The notes beneath the pieces were generated by a model, which saw only the letters and a list, made by a program, of their open reading frames with translations, made no database searches and was not told where the DNA came from. A stretch of DNA of 20,214 nt from IMG/VR virus record IMGVR_UViG_3300044619_000393, positions 1 to 20,214 of that record; one strand, written 5' to 3'. Numbering within the stretch: position 1 is the first letter of the stretch; every line of letters starts with the position of its first letter. Below, in pieces: positions 5,183 through 14,844 of this stretch. This DNA is from a virus. Position numbers and translations under genes: made by a program.

Positions 5183-8100
5183 CCACCAATCCTTTTCGCT
5201 AGTTCTTCCATCAACGCCTTGCGACGCAGAATCTCGCCACGCTGCTGAGACAACGTAGGACCAGTCGTGTACGGCGCACCAATGAACGACAAGATTGCGT
5301 TCAACTGTGCCTGCCCAGCAGATTCGTCAGCCGCAGCCTGAGCCTGAGGCGACATGTAAGACTGCCCACCCTTACCAACACCAGTTAAAGACTTGATTGT
5401 GTTCAGATACGGTATCAAAGCCTCAGCCGCATACGATGCCGTTTCACCCTCACGCAACGGCGCGCCAGTAAAGAACTTCTTACCAGCGACAGCCTCCAAC
5501 GGAATCCTGAGTGCAGGGTTAGCCTGCGACAGCAAACCGGCAGCAGTCGTAGCCTGATTAATCTGGCTAGGTAGACCAGTCCACGCCAAGTCAGGCTTGA
5601 TGTAGCCGGGGCCAACCGGCGACTTGAAGATGCCCTGCTCCTCATAGTACGACGGCACAACCTCACCCGTCGGTTCGCCACGCAAGTTCCTGACAGCACT
5701 CGCATAAATCTGGTACGTCCTAGGCTTCAACCAAATCTGCTGCATCTGCAACGGGATATTACGGCTCATAAACGTCCAGAACGGAATCACGCGACGAACA
5801 TAACTATCGGCAGTAGACACCTGACTGTAATCAAAGTGGATGCGTGTGATGCGTGCGACAGCCTCATCGACACTGCCGCCGCCACGAATCGTATTCAACG
5901 CCATACCAAGACGCACAGCACCCTCGACGCTGGTGCCGATGTCGCGGCTCGCTGCAACAAAAAAGTTTCTTGTGCCACGCCCACCAACTTGAAACTCGCT
6001 GTAACGCCCACCACCCGAACCGTAGACAGCAAGGATGGCGTCAGCCAAATCCTTGCGCTGGTCAGCAGGGATAACATCCATCCACTTGTTCGGGTTATTC
6101 TTGAACTGCTTCCAATACTTGACACCATCCAACATGTCGCGTGTAGCGACACCATCGGCATAGTTCATCATCGTCGCAGACAAAGCGTTACGAATATGAA
6201 AACGTGGGCTGAGAGTCGCATACGCCTTGAAGATGTCCGTATAGCCATCCCATGCTTTCCAGAACTGGCCCCAACGCTCAGGGTTATCCAGATGCATGAT
6301 GCGTTCAAGCGCATCGTTAATCTCCTGCGGGACAACAACACCCGTACCCTGCAGTTCAACCATGCCATCCTGAATCTGCTTCTTCATCACAGCACCAAAC
6401 GAAGGCAAGTTCTTCGTGCCGTTGACCATCTGGTCAAGACGTGACACGTCACCAGCAGCCTTCAACAATTCAGCCTCCGCCTTCGTAGCGTCAGCATACA
6501 AAGCCAAAGTTGCTGTCGTCTCAGGCGTAGCAGGCTCCATCCCCAACGCAGCCAACTCGTCAGCCACCGCAGGCGGACCATAACGGTCCACCGGAGGTGT
6601 ACGGTCAACACGGCTAGCGTAACCCTCAGGGTCAACAAGCGCATAAGCCTTATCCATCCACACGTTGATTTCATCAACACGATTCTCAACATCCTTGACA
6701 GGCACACGACCAAACGAAGGTGCCGTCTTCGCGGTCTGCAAATCGTCAGCCAAATCCTTGATTTGGGTTTCGACCGCAATCTTAGAATCAGCCAACGCCT
6801 GAGAACCATCCTCACCGATACGGCGTGTAGCGCTGATTTCGTCATTGATACGGGCACGTTCAGACTGGTAGAAATCCAACGCTTGACGACCAAAGCGTGC
6901 ATCCTCATCGCTCGGGACACGGCTAGCAGCCAGAATCGCTTCGGCGTTACGGGTGCGTGACTCCATCGGAACCAGCACACGGTTCAGTTCGTCAACCTGA
7001 GCCTGCGCCCCCGGCATACGACCCAAACCAATCTGCATCTCGAGGTCAATCCGCTTTGTGATGCTAGAACGAAGAGCACCCAACTTCTTCAACTCGGCAG
7101 CAACAGCCTTACGTTCAGCCTTAAGTCCAGCAGGCGTCATACCCAACGCCACAATCTTCACATCTTCAGGGTCGGCCTTAGCCAAAGCATCATCAATCTG
7201 CTTCGCCCTAGCAGTCAACTCATCAAAGCGGCGGTTAATAACATTAACGCCGCCGTTCTTCTCAATCGCCTCAGACAACTTGACCATACGGCCCTCAAGA
7301 ATCGACTGGTTCGGCAACGCAAGAATCTGCTGCAACTCAATCTCACGCGCCAACAACTCTTGACGGTCACGCAAAAACATACGGTTCGGCCTACGGGCCG
7401 TACCCAACGAATCAGAGAACAACACACCAGACCAGTTGCTGACAGCATAACCAGCCTTCGGCTTCAAATCAGTTTTACCGTAACGCATCCTTGAACGCCA
7501 GTAACCAATCTCACCGCTCTTGTTGTCACCAATACGTGTAAGTTCGTCAACCAAAGATTCACGCAAAGCACGAGTGTCCTGAAGTTGTCTAAACAAGTCA
7601 CGCGCCCTAGAAGTACCAGAATACTTCCAAGACCTAGCCTCAATATCGGCAAGTTCCTGCACAACAGCATCCAACTCGCGCCGCACATCCAGCAACCTAG
7701 CGTCCTTAATCTTGCCGCTAGCAATACCCTTACGAAGATAATCCGCAGTCTTGTTCAACTGGAACATCCGCTTACGGTCAGCAACAGTCGGCTTATAAGT
7801 CGTACTCAGGCCAGCCGCCTTCAGGCGTGCAGTCAAACTAACAATCTGCTGCTCAGTCTGCTCAATCAAACCAACACGCTGAGGCTGATTAGCCCTAGTG
7901 AGACTAGGCAAAGCACGAGGCTTCAACTCGTCACGCCGAGCCTCAAGGCTCGCCAACTTCTCCGACATCGCAATCGGGTCATCACCAATATCCTCAACAA
8001 ACGCACTCGGATACTTGGCAATCAAATCCTCATCAGGTTTCGGGAACCGCTCAGCAGAACCCAACAACACATTCGACTTTGTGAGGCTAGTAATACGGGC

Positions 8101-11100
8101 ATCCAACACATCAATCTGGTCTTGGATAGAAGCGGCAACGGTCGCGGTACGCGACTCTGCCGCACCCTTGGGTCCACGCCTAGAGTAAGAACCCGTCTTC
8201 GGGTTCATCTCAAAGAACGACATCACACGACCAACATCACCCTTAGAAATCTCCGGCAAACCATTCGACTTAATCCAGTTATCCAACTTCACATTGTCCA
8301 GTTTTCTGGCGTTACCCTCGTCAGCAACCGCACCAGTTACTTCGTCAATGAACTTTTTGAAACTAAAATTCTCAGGTCGCACAGACTGCTCACCAAAAAC
8401 CGCTTGAACAATCAGTTCCTCAAGGTCCTTCATCTCCTTGCGGACCGCCCTAGAAGAACCCGGACCGGGGACATTCAAACCGGAAGCAGCAACCATCTCA
8501 TAGTCGATACCGAGATTCGCCGCCTCTTCAGCGGAAACGCCACGGACATCAATAACACGCTTGTTCTTTTCACGGAAATCAGCCAAATCTTTAGAAGCCT
8601 TAGCCTGCTCCTTCGGAGTCTTGGCCACAGACACGGCCTTCTCCAACTTGGCCAACTCTTCTTTCTGCGTCTTCGACAACTGTAAAGTACTAGTACGGGT
8701 AACATCGCCAAGTTCACGACGGACAGCCAACCAGTCGTTAACCAAACCCTCAACCAGACGGGCCTTAGCCGTCAAGTCGATAGCAACACCCTCCTTGACA
8801 GCATCCAAAGTAGATGACGCACCACGACGCGACTCGCGCCTAAGAGCGTCAACACCTTCCTGAATTACCTTGGACTGCGCCTCAATCAGCGAACCCTTCG
8901 CACTACGAAGGTTCGCAACCTCAGTAGCCAAAACCTCCTTGGCAACCAACGCCGCCAAACCATCACGGTCATACGGCAAACCCTTGGCATCCATCACCGT
9001 TGTGACGTTCTTATAACGTGTAGCGAAGTCCGTATGCACACGAATCTTCGTCGTGATGTCATCCAAAGCATCCTTCGCCGTCACGGCCTCGCGGACCCAC
9101 GCCCTAGTGGAATCGTCAGTAAACGTCTGCTTGGTATTGATGCGACGCATCGTGTCAACCGTTTCAATCAAACGGTCAAAGAACGTTTGATACTCGGCCA
9201 GCATCACATTCTTCATGTTCGCACCCAACGCAGGCGAATCGATAAACGAAGCGTACTCGCTGAGAGCACGCGCCTTGGCTTGACGCAACAAACCGCTGGC
9301 CTTATCAAACTGTTGGGCTATGGCCGCTTCTGCACCATCAATTGTCGCAACCCCAACCTTTTCAATAAGAGCGTTACGCCTAGCGTAAATCTTGTCGATG
9401 TTGCCAAACGCTGGCATCAACTCCAACTCAAAACGGCGAATAACATTAAAGCCGTTCTTGCTGACATAGTTTTTCAACTCTTTGGCACCAATATTCCACA
9501 ACCCACCATACTCCGCATTAATTCTGGTCTGCAGCAACCTCTCGACCTTCGCCACACCATCCTTGCCAAACGCGCGCTGCTTCATAGCAGCAGACATCGA
9601 ACCAAGAACTTCCGCCGTACGACGCGGGTCACCAGTCGTCAAACCAGCAATAATCTCATCAGCATACTTCTGTGTGATGCCAGACTTCGCCGGCAACTTC
9701 GCACCAGCCCTCATACCCAACCGTATGCCACGCAACCTTGCGACAGCCGACGCGCCAGCCGCTTCAATCTGCGAATCCAAACGATTCACAAACGCACCAT
9801 GAATATAGTCATAGCGGCGTTTCGTCGCATCATACGCAACCTGAACATTACCGATATTGTTAATATCGGCAACCAGCAACTTTGCTTCACGGTCAAGTTG
9901 CGTAGCCCCATCAAACGTTCTACGCGCATCATCAACAAGTTTCGCCGCCTCAGGCGAATACTTGGCCGCAGTCTCAGAACCATCACGATACGAACCACGG
10001 AACTGCTCAAACGCATTCCGTGCCCGATACTCCTGCTCCGTCCCATCAACAATTCTGTAAGGTTCAACAGTCGGCGTCAACGGTTGTTCGGCGGCCTTGC
10101 CGACGACAACGTTGCCAGACTCGTCAACCTCAACAATAGCGTTCCTGCGGCGCAACACAGCCTGCGCCTCTTCAGGCATCGCACTAATCGTCGGCAACTT
10201 CACAAGCGTCTCATCCAACTGGCGTTGCAACGAATCCAACTGGTTCCTAGCCGACTTCAACTCTCCAAGAACAGCGTTAGCCACATCACGCTCAGCAGCA
10301 GCCTTATTTATAACAGGGTCAAAACGGCGTGCAGCCGCCTCGGCGCCCACCTCACGGCTCGCCCTAGCAACCGCTTCACGCTCCGCAGCCTCAGCAACAT
10401 CAATCGCACGCTCAGTACGATAAATAGCATCATCAATCAACTTGGCTTGCGTACCTAAATCAAACTGCTTAGCCTGATTCTCCGACACAAACTTTGACAT
10501 GTCGGCAATAACATTCTTCAAATCGCCCTGAAGAACAACACCGCGCGCCTTAAGAATCTCCTCAACCTTGCCCCTGAAAGCACCGAGGCTGGCAGCGTAC
10601 GGCTTGTACAACTCGTCATACTTCGCCTGAGCAACCTTCTTCTGCTTCTTCAAGTCATCAACAAACTCGGCGTTCGCTTCACGCCACGCCTTATCACGCG
10701 CCTTGGTTGCAGCCTCATCCACAACCTCGCCAGACAGTTCGTCAACTTTCCCTGCCACACCAGACTGAACCAGACGGTCAGCAAACTTCTGGTTGCCAAT
10801 AGCCTTAGAAACCTGACGGGCATAACCATTCAACAGCGTGTTGATATCGTCCTCAAGAACTTTGATACCAAACTCGCGGTTGAAAACACGGTTGATTTCA
10901 TCAATCGTGTCCTCACCAAAAGTCAACTTCTTCCCACCGACCTCATACACTTCGCCGGGGGTAATACGGAACGTACGTGAACGCACCGCAGACGGTGCAC
11001 GCAACTCGTTAACCGTCACACCAAACAGTTTGCGGACATCCTCACCAAACTTGTCGTCGGCGCTGAACAGCGCACGACCCTCATCAGTCCACACTCGCGG

Positions 11101-12219
11101 CGCATAATTCGGGATGTAACCAACCTGCACACCCTCATCAACCATCCGCTTATGCCAAGACTGCAACAAGAACGACGCAGACCGAGCCGCAGGCGACTCG
11201 TCAAACGCACCCTTCTCCAACGCCTTGGTTACCTCAGCAGCATTCGGAGCCTCACGAATAGTCGAGGCAACATTGTCGAAATCCTGACCCAACTGCTTGA
11301 GAACCAGACCCTCGTATCCCTTGCGGTTAACAATCGCACCATACGTCTTCGCAGCATTAGTCGCACTAATGCGGCCCTGACCAGCCAACAGTTTCTCTGT
11401 GAGGTCCAAGAAACGTTCGTCGCTACGAGCGCGACGCAACTTCCCACCAACCTCGGTCGCACCCAAACCAGCCCTAGTTTTCGACAAACCACGACCAACA
11501 ACCTCGCCAACACCCTGAGTACCCGGAATACGAATACCCTTAGCGCCACCAAGATACAAGCCAGCCTTAGGCAGGTTGTACGCCGCGCGTTCTGCGGCGG
11601 TCAACCCAGTCAAACCACGAATACCAGCCTTCTGCACCAATGCTTCAGCCGCACCCTTAGATGCCAACTCTGTCGCCAAAGCCAAACGTCCAGCAGCACC
11701 AGCAAACTTGCCTGCACCCAACGTCACATACGTCGACGGGTCAGCAATAACATCGCCCGTGAAACCAATCGCACGGTCAAGCCACTTGTTGCCCGTATTA
11801 ACAAACTTGCCGACACCAAAACTCGGGTCCTTAACCTGCTTAGCGAACTCCGCAAACGATGCGTCGCCACCCTCAGCCAAGTCATACAGTTCCTTCGCCC
11901 CAGAAATAACCATACGTCTAGGAACATCAATCGCCGCCAACGGCGTCAACGCCACCCTAGTCACCGGATTCGACAGAATCTTGGTGAACAAACCCGGTTC
12001 CTTCTTCACAGGCTTACTCAGGTCAGAAAGATAGTCAACCTCCAACAACACATTCCTGTCGGATGGCTTAACCTTTCCACGCACAGCCTTGCTGGACTTC
12101 AAAAAATCTTGGTATGCCTGACGCAAAACAGGGTCAGTAAAAGAAGCAGTCTGACGTGCCGCACCAGACGGCACAGACGCCGCAGCCCCAGCACCATAAT
12201 TCAAAAGAACATTAGCCAT
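5179..12219 (-). CDS. Giant internal/ejection-type virion protein (2346 aa)
   Basis: This is the largest gene in the window (about 250 kDa product), occupying the place of the large internal virion proteins of T7-type phages. The N-terminal 250 residues include WLDRAIGFTGDVIADPSTYV (about 146-165), followed by YIPNYAPRVWTDEGRAL (about 366-382). The middle 1500 residues are almost continuous charged, Ala/Lys/Glu/Arg-rich helix, consistent with long coiled coils. Near the C-terminus LSPRFHIRNALSATMMNY (about 2001-2018) and HFDYSQVSTADSYVRRVIPF followed by WTFMSRNIPLQ (about 2125-2155) resemble domains shared by very large phage 'polyvalent' proteins. I recognise no lysozyme or protease motif. 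It has no cysteine. The ATG overlaps the upstream stop (ATGGCTAA) with GAGGG six bases before. Role inferred: forms a conduit or carries cargo during DNA delivery. Confidence 0.75.
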   Translation of the reverse strand: MANVLLNYGAGAAASVPSGAARQTASFTDPVLRQAYQDFLKSSKAVRGKVKPSDRNVLLEVDYLSDLSKPVKKEPGLFTKILSNPVTRVALTPLAAIDVPRRMVISGAKELYDLAEGGDASFAEFAKQVKDPSFGVGKFVNTGNKWLDRAIGFTGDVIADPSTYVTLGAGKFAGAAGRLALATELASKGAAEALVQKAGIRGLTGLTAAERAAYNLPKAGLYLGGAKGIRIPGTQGVGEVVGRGLSKTRAGLGATEVGGKLRRARSDERFLDLTEKLLAGQGRISATNAAKTYGAIVNRKGYEGLVLKQLGQDFDNVASTIREAPNAAEVTKALEKGAFDESPAARSASFLLQSWHKRMVDEGVQVGYIPNYAPRVWTDEGRALFSADDKFGEDVRKLFGVTVNELRAPSAVRSRTFRITPGEVYEVGGKKLTFGEDTIDEINRVFNREFGIKVLEDDINTLLNGYARQVSKAIGNQKFADRLVQSGVAGKVDELSGEVVDEAATKARDKAWREANAEFVDDLKKQKKVAQAKYDELYKPYAASLGAFRGKVEEILKARGVVLQGDLKNVIADMSKFVSENQAKQFDLGTQAKLIDDAIYRTERAIDVAEAAEREAVARASREVGAEAAARRFDPVINKAAAERDVANAVLGELKSARNQLDSLQRQLDETLVKLPTISAMPEEAQAVLRRRNAIVEVDESGNVVVGKAAEQPLTPTVEPYRIVDGTEQEYRARNAFEQFRGSYRDGSETAAKYSPEAAKLVDDARRTFDGATQLDREAKLLVADINNIGNVQVAYDATKRRYDYIHGAFVNRLDSQIEAAGASAVARLRGIRLGMRAGAKLPAKSGITQKYADEIIAGLTTGDPRRTAEVLGSMSAAMKQRAFGKDGVAKVERLLQTRINAEYGGLWNIGAKELKNYVSKNGFNVIRRFELELMPAFGNIDKIYARRNALIEKVGVATIDGAEAAIAQQFDKASGLLRQAKARALSEYASFIDSPALGANMKNVMLAEYQTFFDRLIETVDTMRRINTKQTFTDDSTRAWVREAVTAKDALDDITTKIRVHTDFATRYKNVTTVMDAKGLPYDRDGLAALVAKEVLATEVANLRSAKGSLIEAQSKVIQEGVDALRRESRRGASSTLDAVKEGVAIDLTAKARLVEGLVNDWLAVRRELGDVTRTSTLQLSKTQKEELAKLEKAVSVAKTPKEQAKASKDLADFREKNKRVIDVRGVSAEEAANLGIDYEMVAASGLNVPGPGSSRAVRKEMKDLEELIVQAVFGEQSVRPENFSFKKFIDEVTGAVADEGNARKLDNVKLDNWIKSNGLPEISKGDVGRVMSFFEMNPKTGSYSRRGPKGAAESRTATVAASIQDQIDVLDARITSLTKSNVLLGSAERFPKPDEDLIAKYPSAFVEDIGDDPIAMSEKLASLEARRDELKPRALPSLTRANQPQRVGLIEQTEQQIVSLTARLKAAGLSTTYKPTVADRKRMFQLNKTADYLRKGIASGKIKDARLLDVRRELDAVVQELADIEARSWKYSGTSRARDLFRQLQDTRALRESLVDELTRIGDNKSGEIGYWRSRMRYGKTDLKPKAGYAVSNWSGVLFSDSLGTARRPNRMFLRDRQELLAREIELQQILALPNQSILEGRMVKLSEAIEKNGGVNVINRRFDELTARAKQIDDALAKADPEDVKIVALGMTPAGLKAERKAVAAELKKLGALRSSITKRIDLEMQIGLGRMPGAQAQVDELNRVLVPMESRTRNAEAILAASRVPSDEDARFGRQALDFYQSERARINDEISATRRIGEDGSQALADSKIAVETQIKDLADDLQTAKTAPSFGRVPVKDVENRVDEINVWMDKAYALVDPEGYASRVDRTPPVDRYGPPAVADELAALGMEPATPETTATLALYADATKAEAELLKAAGDVSRLDQMVNGTKNLPSFGAVMKKQIQDGMVELQGTGVVVPQEINDALERIMHLDNPERWGQFWKAWDGYTDIFKAYATLSPRFHIRNALSATMMNYADGVATRDMLDGVKYWKQFKNNPNKWMDVIPADQRKDLADAILAVYGSGGGRYSEFQVGGRGTRNFFVAASRDIGTSVEGAVRLGMALNTIRGGGSVDEAVARITRIHFDYSQVSTADSYVRRVIPFWTFMSRNIPLQMQQIWLKPRTYQIYASAVRNLRGEPTGEVVPSYYEEQGIFKSPVGPGYIKPDLAWTGLPSQINQATTAAGLLSQANPALRIPLEAVAGKKFFTGAPLREGETASYAAEALIPYLNTIKSLTGVGKGGQSYMSPQAQAAADESAGQAQLNAILSFIGAPYTTGPTLSQQRGEILRRKALMEELAKRIGG
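9851..9869. repeat. 8-bp perfect inverted repeat within the giant gene
   Basis: CCGATATT, loop GTT, AATATCGG. It encodes an ADINNIG segment of the giant protein. It is short and AT-containing, and no function is evident. Confidence 0.4.
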
Positions 12220-13195
12220 TAAGCGCCCTCAACAAAGCCGCACGCTGAACATCAAAAGCCGAAGGCTTCTTAGCCTGTTCCTCCTGCAACCTAGCAAACT
12301 CCTTCATATACGCATCGTTATACGCCTTATTCATACGCTCCTGATACTGGATACCAGACTTAGCAGTCTGGGCATCCTTCTTCGCCTGCTTCTCCAACAA
12401 CTTCGCATACCACTCTTTAGTCTTATCAGGCTTAGGGGTCAACCTCTTATCAACATCCCTAGAGGCCTCACCCATCGCCAACGGCAACGCAGCAATACCA
12501 GCCCCCGGCAACAGATACTTCGGCAAATTCCCAACCGTAGCCCCAGCCTTCAACAACCAACTAGGAATCTTCGGAGTCTTAGACCCCGCTGTGATGTTGA
12601 AAGGCCCCGGCAAATCCACACCCTCAGGGAACTCAAACTGCACACTCTTCATCGGCTCAGGCTTCGCAGCCTTCTCGGCGGCCGCACGCAGCCCCTTGGC
12701 GCGTTCGTTAGCCGCCAACAACGCACGTTGAAACGCAGGGTCAGCACCCTGCTGCTTCAACCCCACAGGCAAAGCAGTATCGCTAGTTAGAGAACCCAAC
12801 AGCGGAGACAACTCCTGCAAACCCAAATCCTTCAAAACATCAACAGGACTCTTAGCCGGGTTAGCAATATCAAACTTTGCTTTCGCTGAACCAAACTCGC
12901 CCAAAGCCTTCGTAATCTCATCGACCGAATCCTGAGACATGTCATACTCGCCAGCCTCATTAGCGGCCATCACACGCTGAGCCACATCAACAGGGTCAAA
13001 CCCTTGGTCAATCAACTCGTAAGCATTACGAATCGCGCGCCCCTCACCAGAAGACGCCGGATACTTAGCCAACAGAATGGAACGGTTCGTATCAACGAAC
13101 TGTTCCTGCTGACCAGCACCACCAGAAGCAAGAATGTTCTGGAAAGACTTCTTCGTCAACGTCGACAGAATTGCTTTAAGTTCAGCCTCAGTCAT
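12212..13195 (-). CDS. Putative internal virion protein (327 aa)
   Basis: The product is Ala/Lys-rich and mostly helical, with no recognised enzyme motif. A short apolar segment (YLLPGAGIAALPLAM, about residues 228-242) could be membrane-interacting. The last 75 residues are a highly charged helix (EWYAKLLEKQAKKDAQ ... EFARLQEEQAKK). It contains no cysteine. It lies between another helical protein and the giant protein and overlaps the latter by 8 bases, matching the cluster of ejection proteins seen in short-tailed phages. The identity is inferred from position and composition only. The ribosome-binding site is weak (GTGAGA), and seven bases separate it from the upstream stop. Confidence 0.65.
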   Translation of the reverse strand: MTEAELKAILSTLTKKSFQNILASGGAGQQEQFVDTNRSILLAKYPASSGEGRAIRNAYELIDQGFDPVDVAQRVMAANEAGEYDMSQDSVDEITKALGEFGSAKAKFDIANPAKSPVDVLKDLGLQELSPLLGSLTSDTALPVGLKQQGADPAFQRALLAANERAKGLRAAAEKAAKPEPMKSVQFEFPEGVDLPGPFNITAGSKTPKIPSWLLKAGATVGNLPKYLLPGAGIAALPLAMGEASRDVDKRLTPKPDKTKEWYAKLLEKQAKKDAQTAKSGIQYQERMNKAYNDAYMKEFARLQEEQAKKPSAFDVQRAALLRALNG

Positions 13196-13202
13196 CTAAA
13201 TC

Positions 13203-14378
13203 TCACTTCTTCTTGAAAGAAGCAGCCAACTTCGGAAACTTCTTCTTGGCCTGAGCCAACGAACCCTTAAAATTAGGATGCATCGCCTTCACCGCCTGCC
13301 CAAAAGTGTCATACTGAGAAGCCGACTTCTTAACAGAAGCCGTCTTATCCTTAGACTCATCTGTCACATCGGACCCGAAAATGTCCTTCAAAGTGCCCTT
13401 GTCAATCTTGCCACCCTCAGCCAGCAAGCCAATCAACTGGCTTTGTAATGTTTCCTTAGCCCCACCCTTCTTGCCTTGCAAGCCGGCAAGCAGCGAAGCA
13501 TCCTCACGAATCTGGTCTTCCAAACCTTGACGCAACTCCTCGCCACGGCCCAACAACTGTTGGCCGTAACCAGCCCTGTTGGCCTCAAGTGCCTGCTGCG
13601 CAAACAGGTTCGCCAGCCCCTGCTCGGACTGGCGTGACTGCAAACCAGCCGACTGCAACCCAGACATCACATCCAACAGATTCTGGAACTGCCCACCGCC
13701 GACTTGCGCTGCTTCGCGCGCAGCCGCAACCTCCGCCTGCAACGGTTCACCAGAAACACCCTGCTGTTCCAACAGGCCAGCCAAAACGGGGTCAGCGACC
13801 GCGTTTTGGGCCTGCACATTCGCAAACGGGTTCGTCATGTTCTGAGCCAAGTAACTCATCAACGCCGTATTCGCAGCCCCAATGTTGCCCTTCGCTTGGT
13901 CATAAATAGTTCCCAACTGGCCCTGCAAGGCAGTCACCGGAGCCATATAGCCCTTCGATTCCAAACTGGCACGATTGGTGCCCAGAAGGCCTTCTAAGGC
14001 CCCAATAGACGGGTCGTACTCCTGACCATACCCCCCGCCCCTAAGGGCCGCTATAAGGGCATCTGTGGCGTTCTGAACCCCCGGCTTAACCCCACCACCA
14101 GTCGACATATTTGCTCCACTAGTGTCTTCAACCTGCGCCGCAAAATCCTTCCCAGCCTGATTTCTAGCAGCCTGACGGTTTCCCTGCTCAACAGCAGCAC
14201 CACCTCTGGTTACACCAACCAACTGACCCTTGCGGTACGTATACACCTTGTCGCCCCTAGTGACCTTTTCCTCACTAAGAACTGGCGTCCCAGCCCCACG
14301 TGCCGAATCCCTAGTGACATTCTGCGCACCAGCAGGCTTACCACCAGTCGTATAAACACCAGTCTTACGAAAAACCAT
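13203..14378 (-). CDS. Putative internal virion protein, Gln/Gly/Ala-rich (391 aa)
   Basis: The N-terminus is basic and polar (MVFRKTGVYTTGGKPAG), followed by long Ala/Gln/Gly-rich helices (for example LQAEVAAAREAAQVGGGQFQ) and a very basic C-terminus (LAQAKKKFPKLAASFKKK) that could bind DNA or membrane. No cysteine and no recognised catalytic motif. I chose ATG 14378 rather than GTG 14381 because AGGAGG at 14384-14389 is five bases from the ATG and only two from the GTG. Probably a packaged internal or ejection protein. A scaffolding-like role is an alternative, less likely this far downstream of the expected capsid genes. Confidence 0.65.
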   Translation of the reverse strand: MVFRKTGVYTTGGKPAGAQNVTRDSARGAGTPVLSEEKVTRGDKVYTYRKGQLVGVTRGGAAVEQGNRQAARNQAGKDFAAQVEDTSGANMSTGGGVKPGVQNATDALIAALRGGGYGQEYDPSIGALEGLLGTNRASLESKGYMAPVTALQGQLGTIYDQAKGNIGAANTALMSYLAQNMTNPFANVQAQNAVADPVLAGLLEQQGVSGEPLQAEVAAAREAAQVGGGQFQNLLDVMSGLQSAGLQSRQSEQGLANLFAQQALEANRAGYGQQLLGRGEELRQGLEDQIREDASLLAGLQGKKGGAKETLQSQLIGLLAEGGKIDKGTLKDIFGSDVTDESKDKTASVKKSASQYDTFGQAVKAMHPNFKGSLAQAKKKFPKLAASFKKK

Positions 14379-14383
14379 CACAA

Positions 14384-14389
14384 CCTCCT
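14384..14389 (-). promoter_or_regulatory. Strong ribosome-binding site overlapping a stop codon
   Basis: On the - strand the stop of the 145-residue gene and the ribosome-binding site are merged (TAGGAGG), placed five bases before ATG 14378. This ties translation of the two genes together and decides the start of the downstream one. Confidence 0.65.
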
Positions 14390-14825
14390 ACGAAAGAAAC
14401 GGCTTAAACGAACTAAGAGTCGCCGCAGACTCCGCAATCTCCCGCGCCTTATCAGCCTCAATATCAGCCAACGCCGCCCGATAATCAGCCTCCAAACCAG
14501 CCTGCTCAAAATCACCCATCATCTGCTGCTGATTCAACTGCTCCTGAAGGTCCTGCTGGTCACGAAACGCCTGCTTCGCAAAATCCTGCAAACCCTTAGA
14601 ATAGATACCACTAGAAACACTAGGACCAGCCAAACCGCGCTGGGTATAACCAGACACAAAACGTGGAGACTGTTCCCTGTAACGTTCCCCAACCATCTGC
14701 AGGTCACGTTGCCCACGGGTACGTGACAAAAAGTTGGCGTAAGCATTACGAGCACCAGTAGCGCCGAACTGCTCTATAGTAGTTCGGCGCCGTGCTTCAT
14801 ACGGGCTGAAATCAATAATGCTCAT
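14388..14825 (-). CDS. Putative internal virion protein, Gln-rich helical (145 aa)
   Basis: This protein has 145 residues. The start MSIIDFSPYEARRRTTIEQFG is followed by polar helices including a Gln-rich stretch (QDLQEQLNQQQMMGDFEQAG) and an Ala/Glu helix (ALADIEADKAREIAESAATL) typical of oligomeric coiled coils. It has no cysteine. The position at the head of the internal-protein cluster and its size recall the smallest ejection protein of T7-like phages, but I see no direct sequence match. AGGCGG lies a few bases before the ATG. A strong hairpin covers codons about 13-22. Confidence 0.6.
   Translation of the reverse strand: MSIIDFSPYEARRRTTIEQFGATGARNAYANFLSRTRGQRDLQMVGERYREQSPRFVSGYTQRGLAGPSVSSGIYSKGLQDFAKQAFRDQQDLQEQLNQQQMMGDFEQAGLEADYRAALADIEADKAREIAESAATLSSFKPFLS
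14761..14790. repeat. 10-bp perfect inverted repeat near the 5' end of the 145-aa gene
   Basis: GCGCCGAACT (14761-14770) and AGTTCGGCGC (14781-14790) are exact reverse complements around a 10-base centre that can pair further. It lies 36-65 bases inside the coding region on the - strand. No T-run follows. Confidence 0.65.
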
Positions 14826-14844
14826 AAATACCGCCTATTTGTCA

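Noticed and set aside
9034-10458. Long + strand open frame (474 codons) antisense to the giant gene, and similar ones at 7585-8685 and 11152-12222
   Set aside because: The translations are rich in Arg, Thr, Asn and Leu with no recognisable motif, and no ribosome-binding site was noted. They arise because the giant gene rarely uses TTA, CTA and TCA codons in phase. The - strand frame is continuous and better supported.
14765-14781. ACTATAG core resembling a T7-type phage promoter on the - strand, with similar cores near 16804 and 19303
   Set aside because: All three lie inside coding sequence where the residues (YYS, TTIE) explain them. Flanking bases do not agree with each other, and about one such 7-mer per strand is expected by chance. 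No phage RNA polymerase gene is visible.
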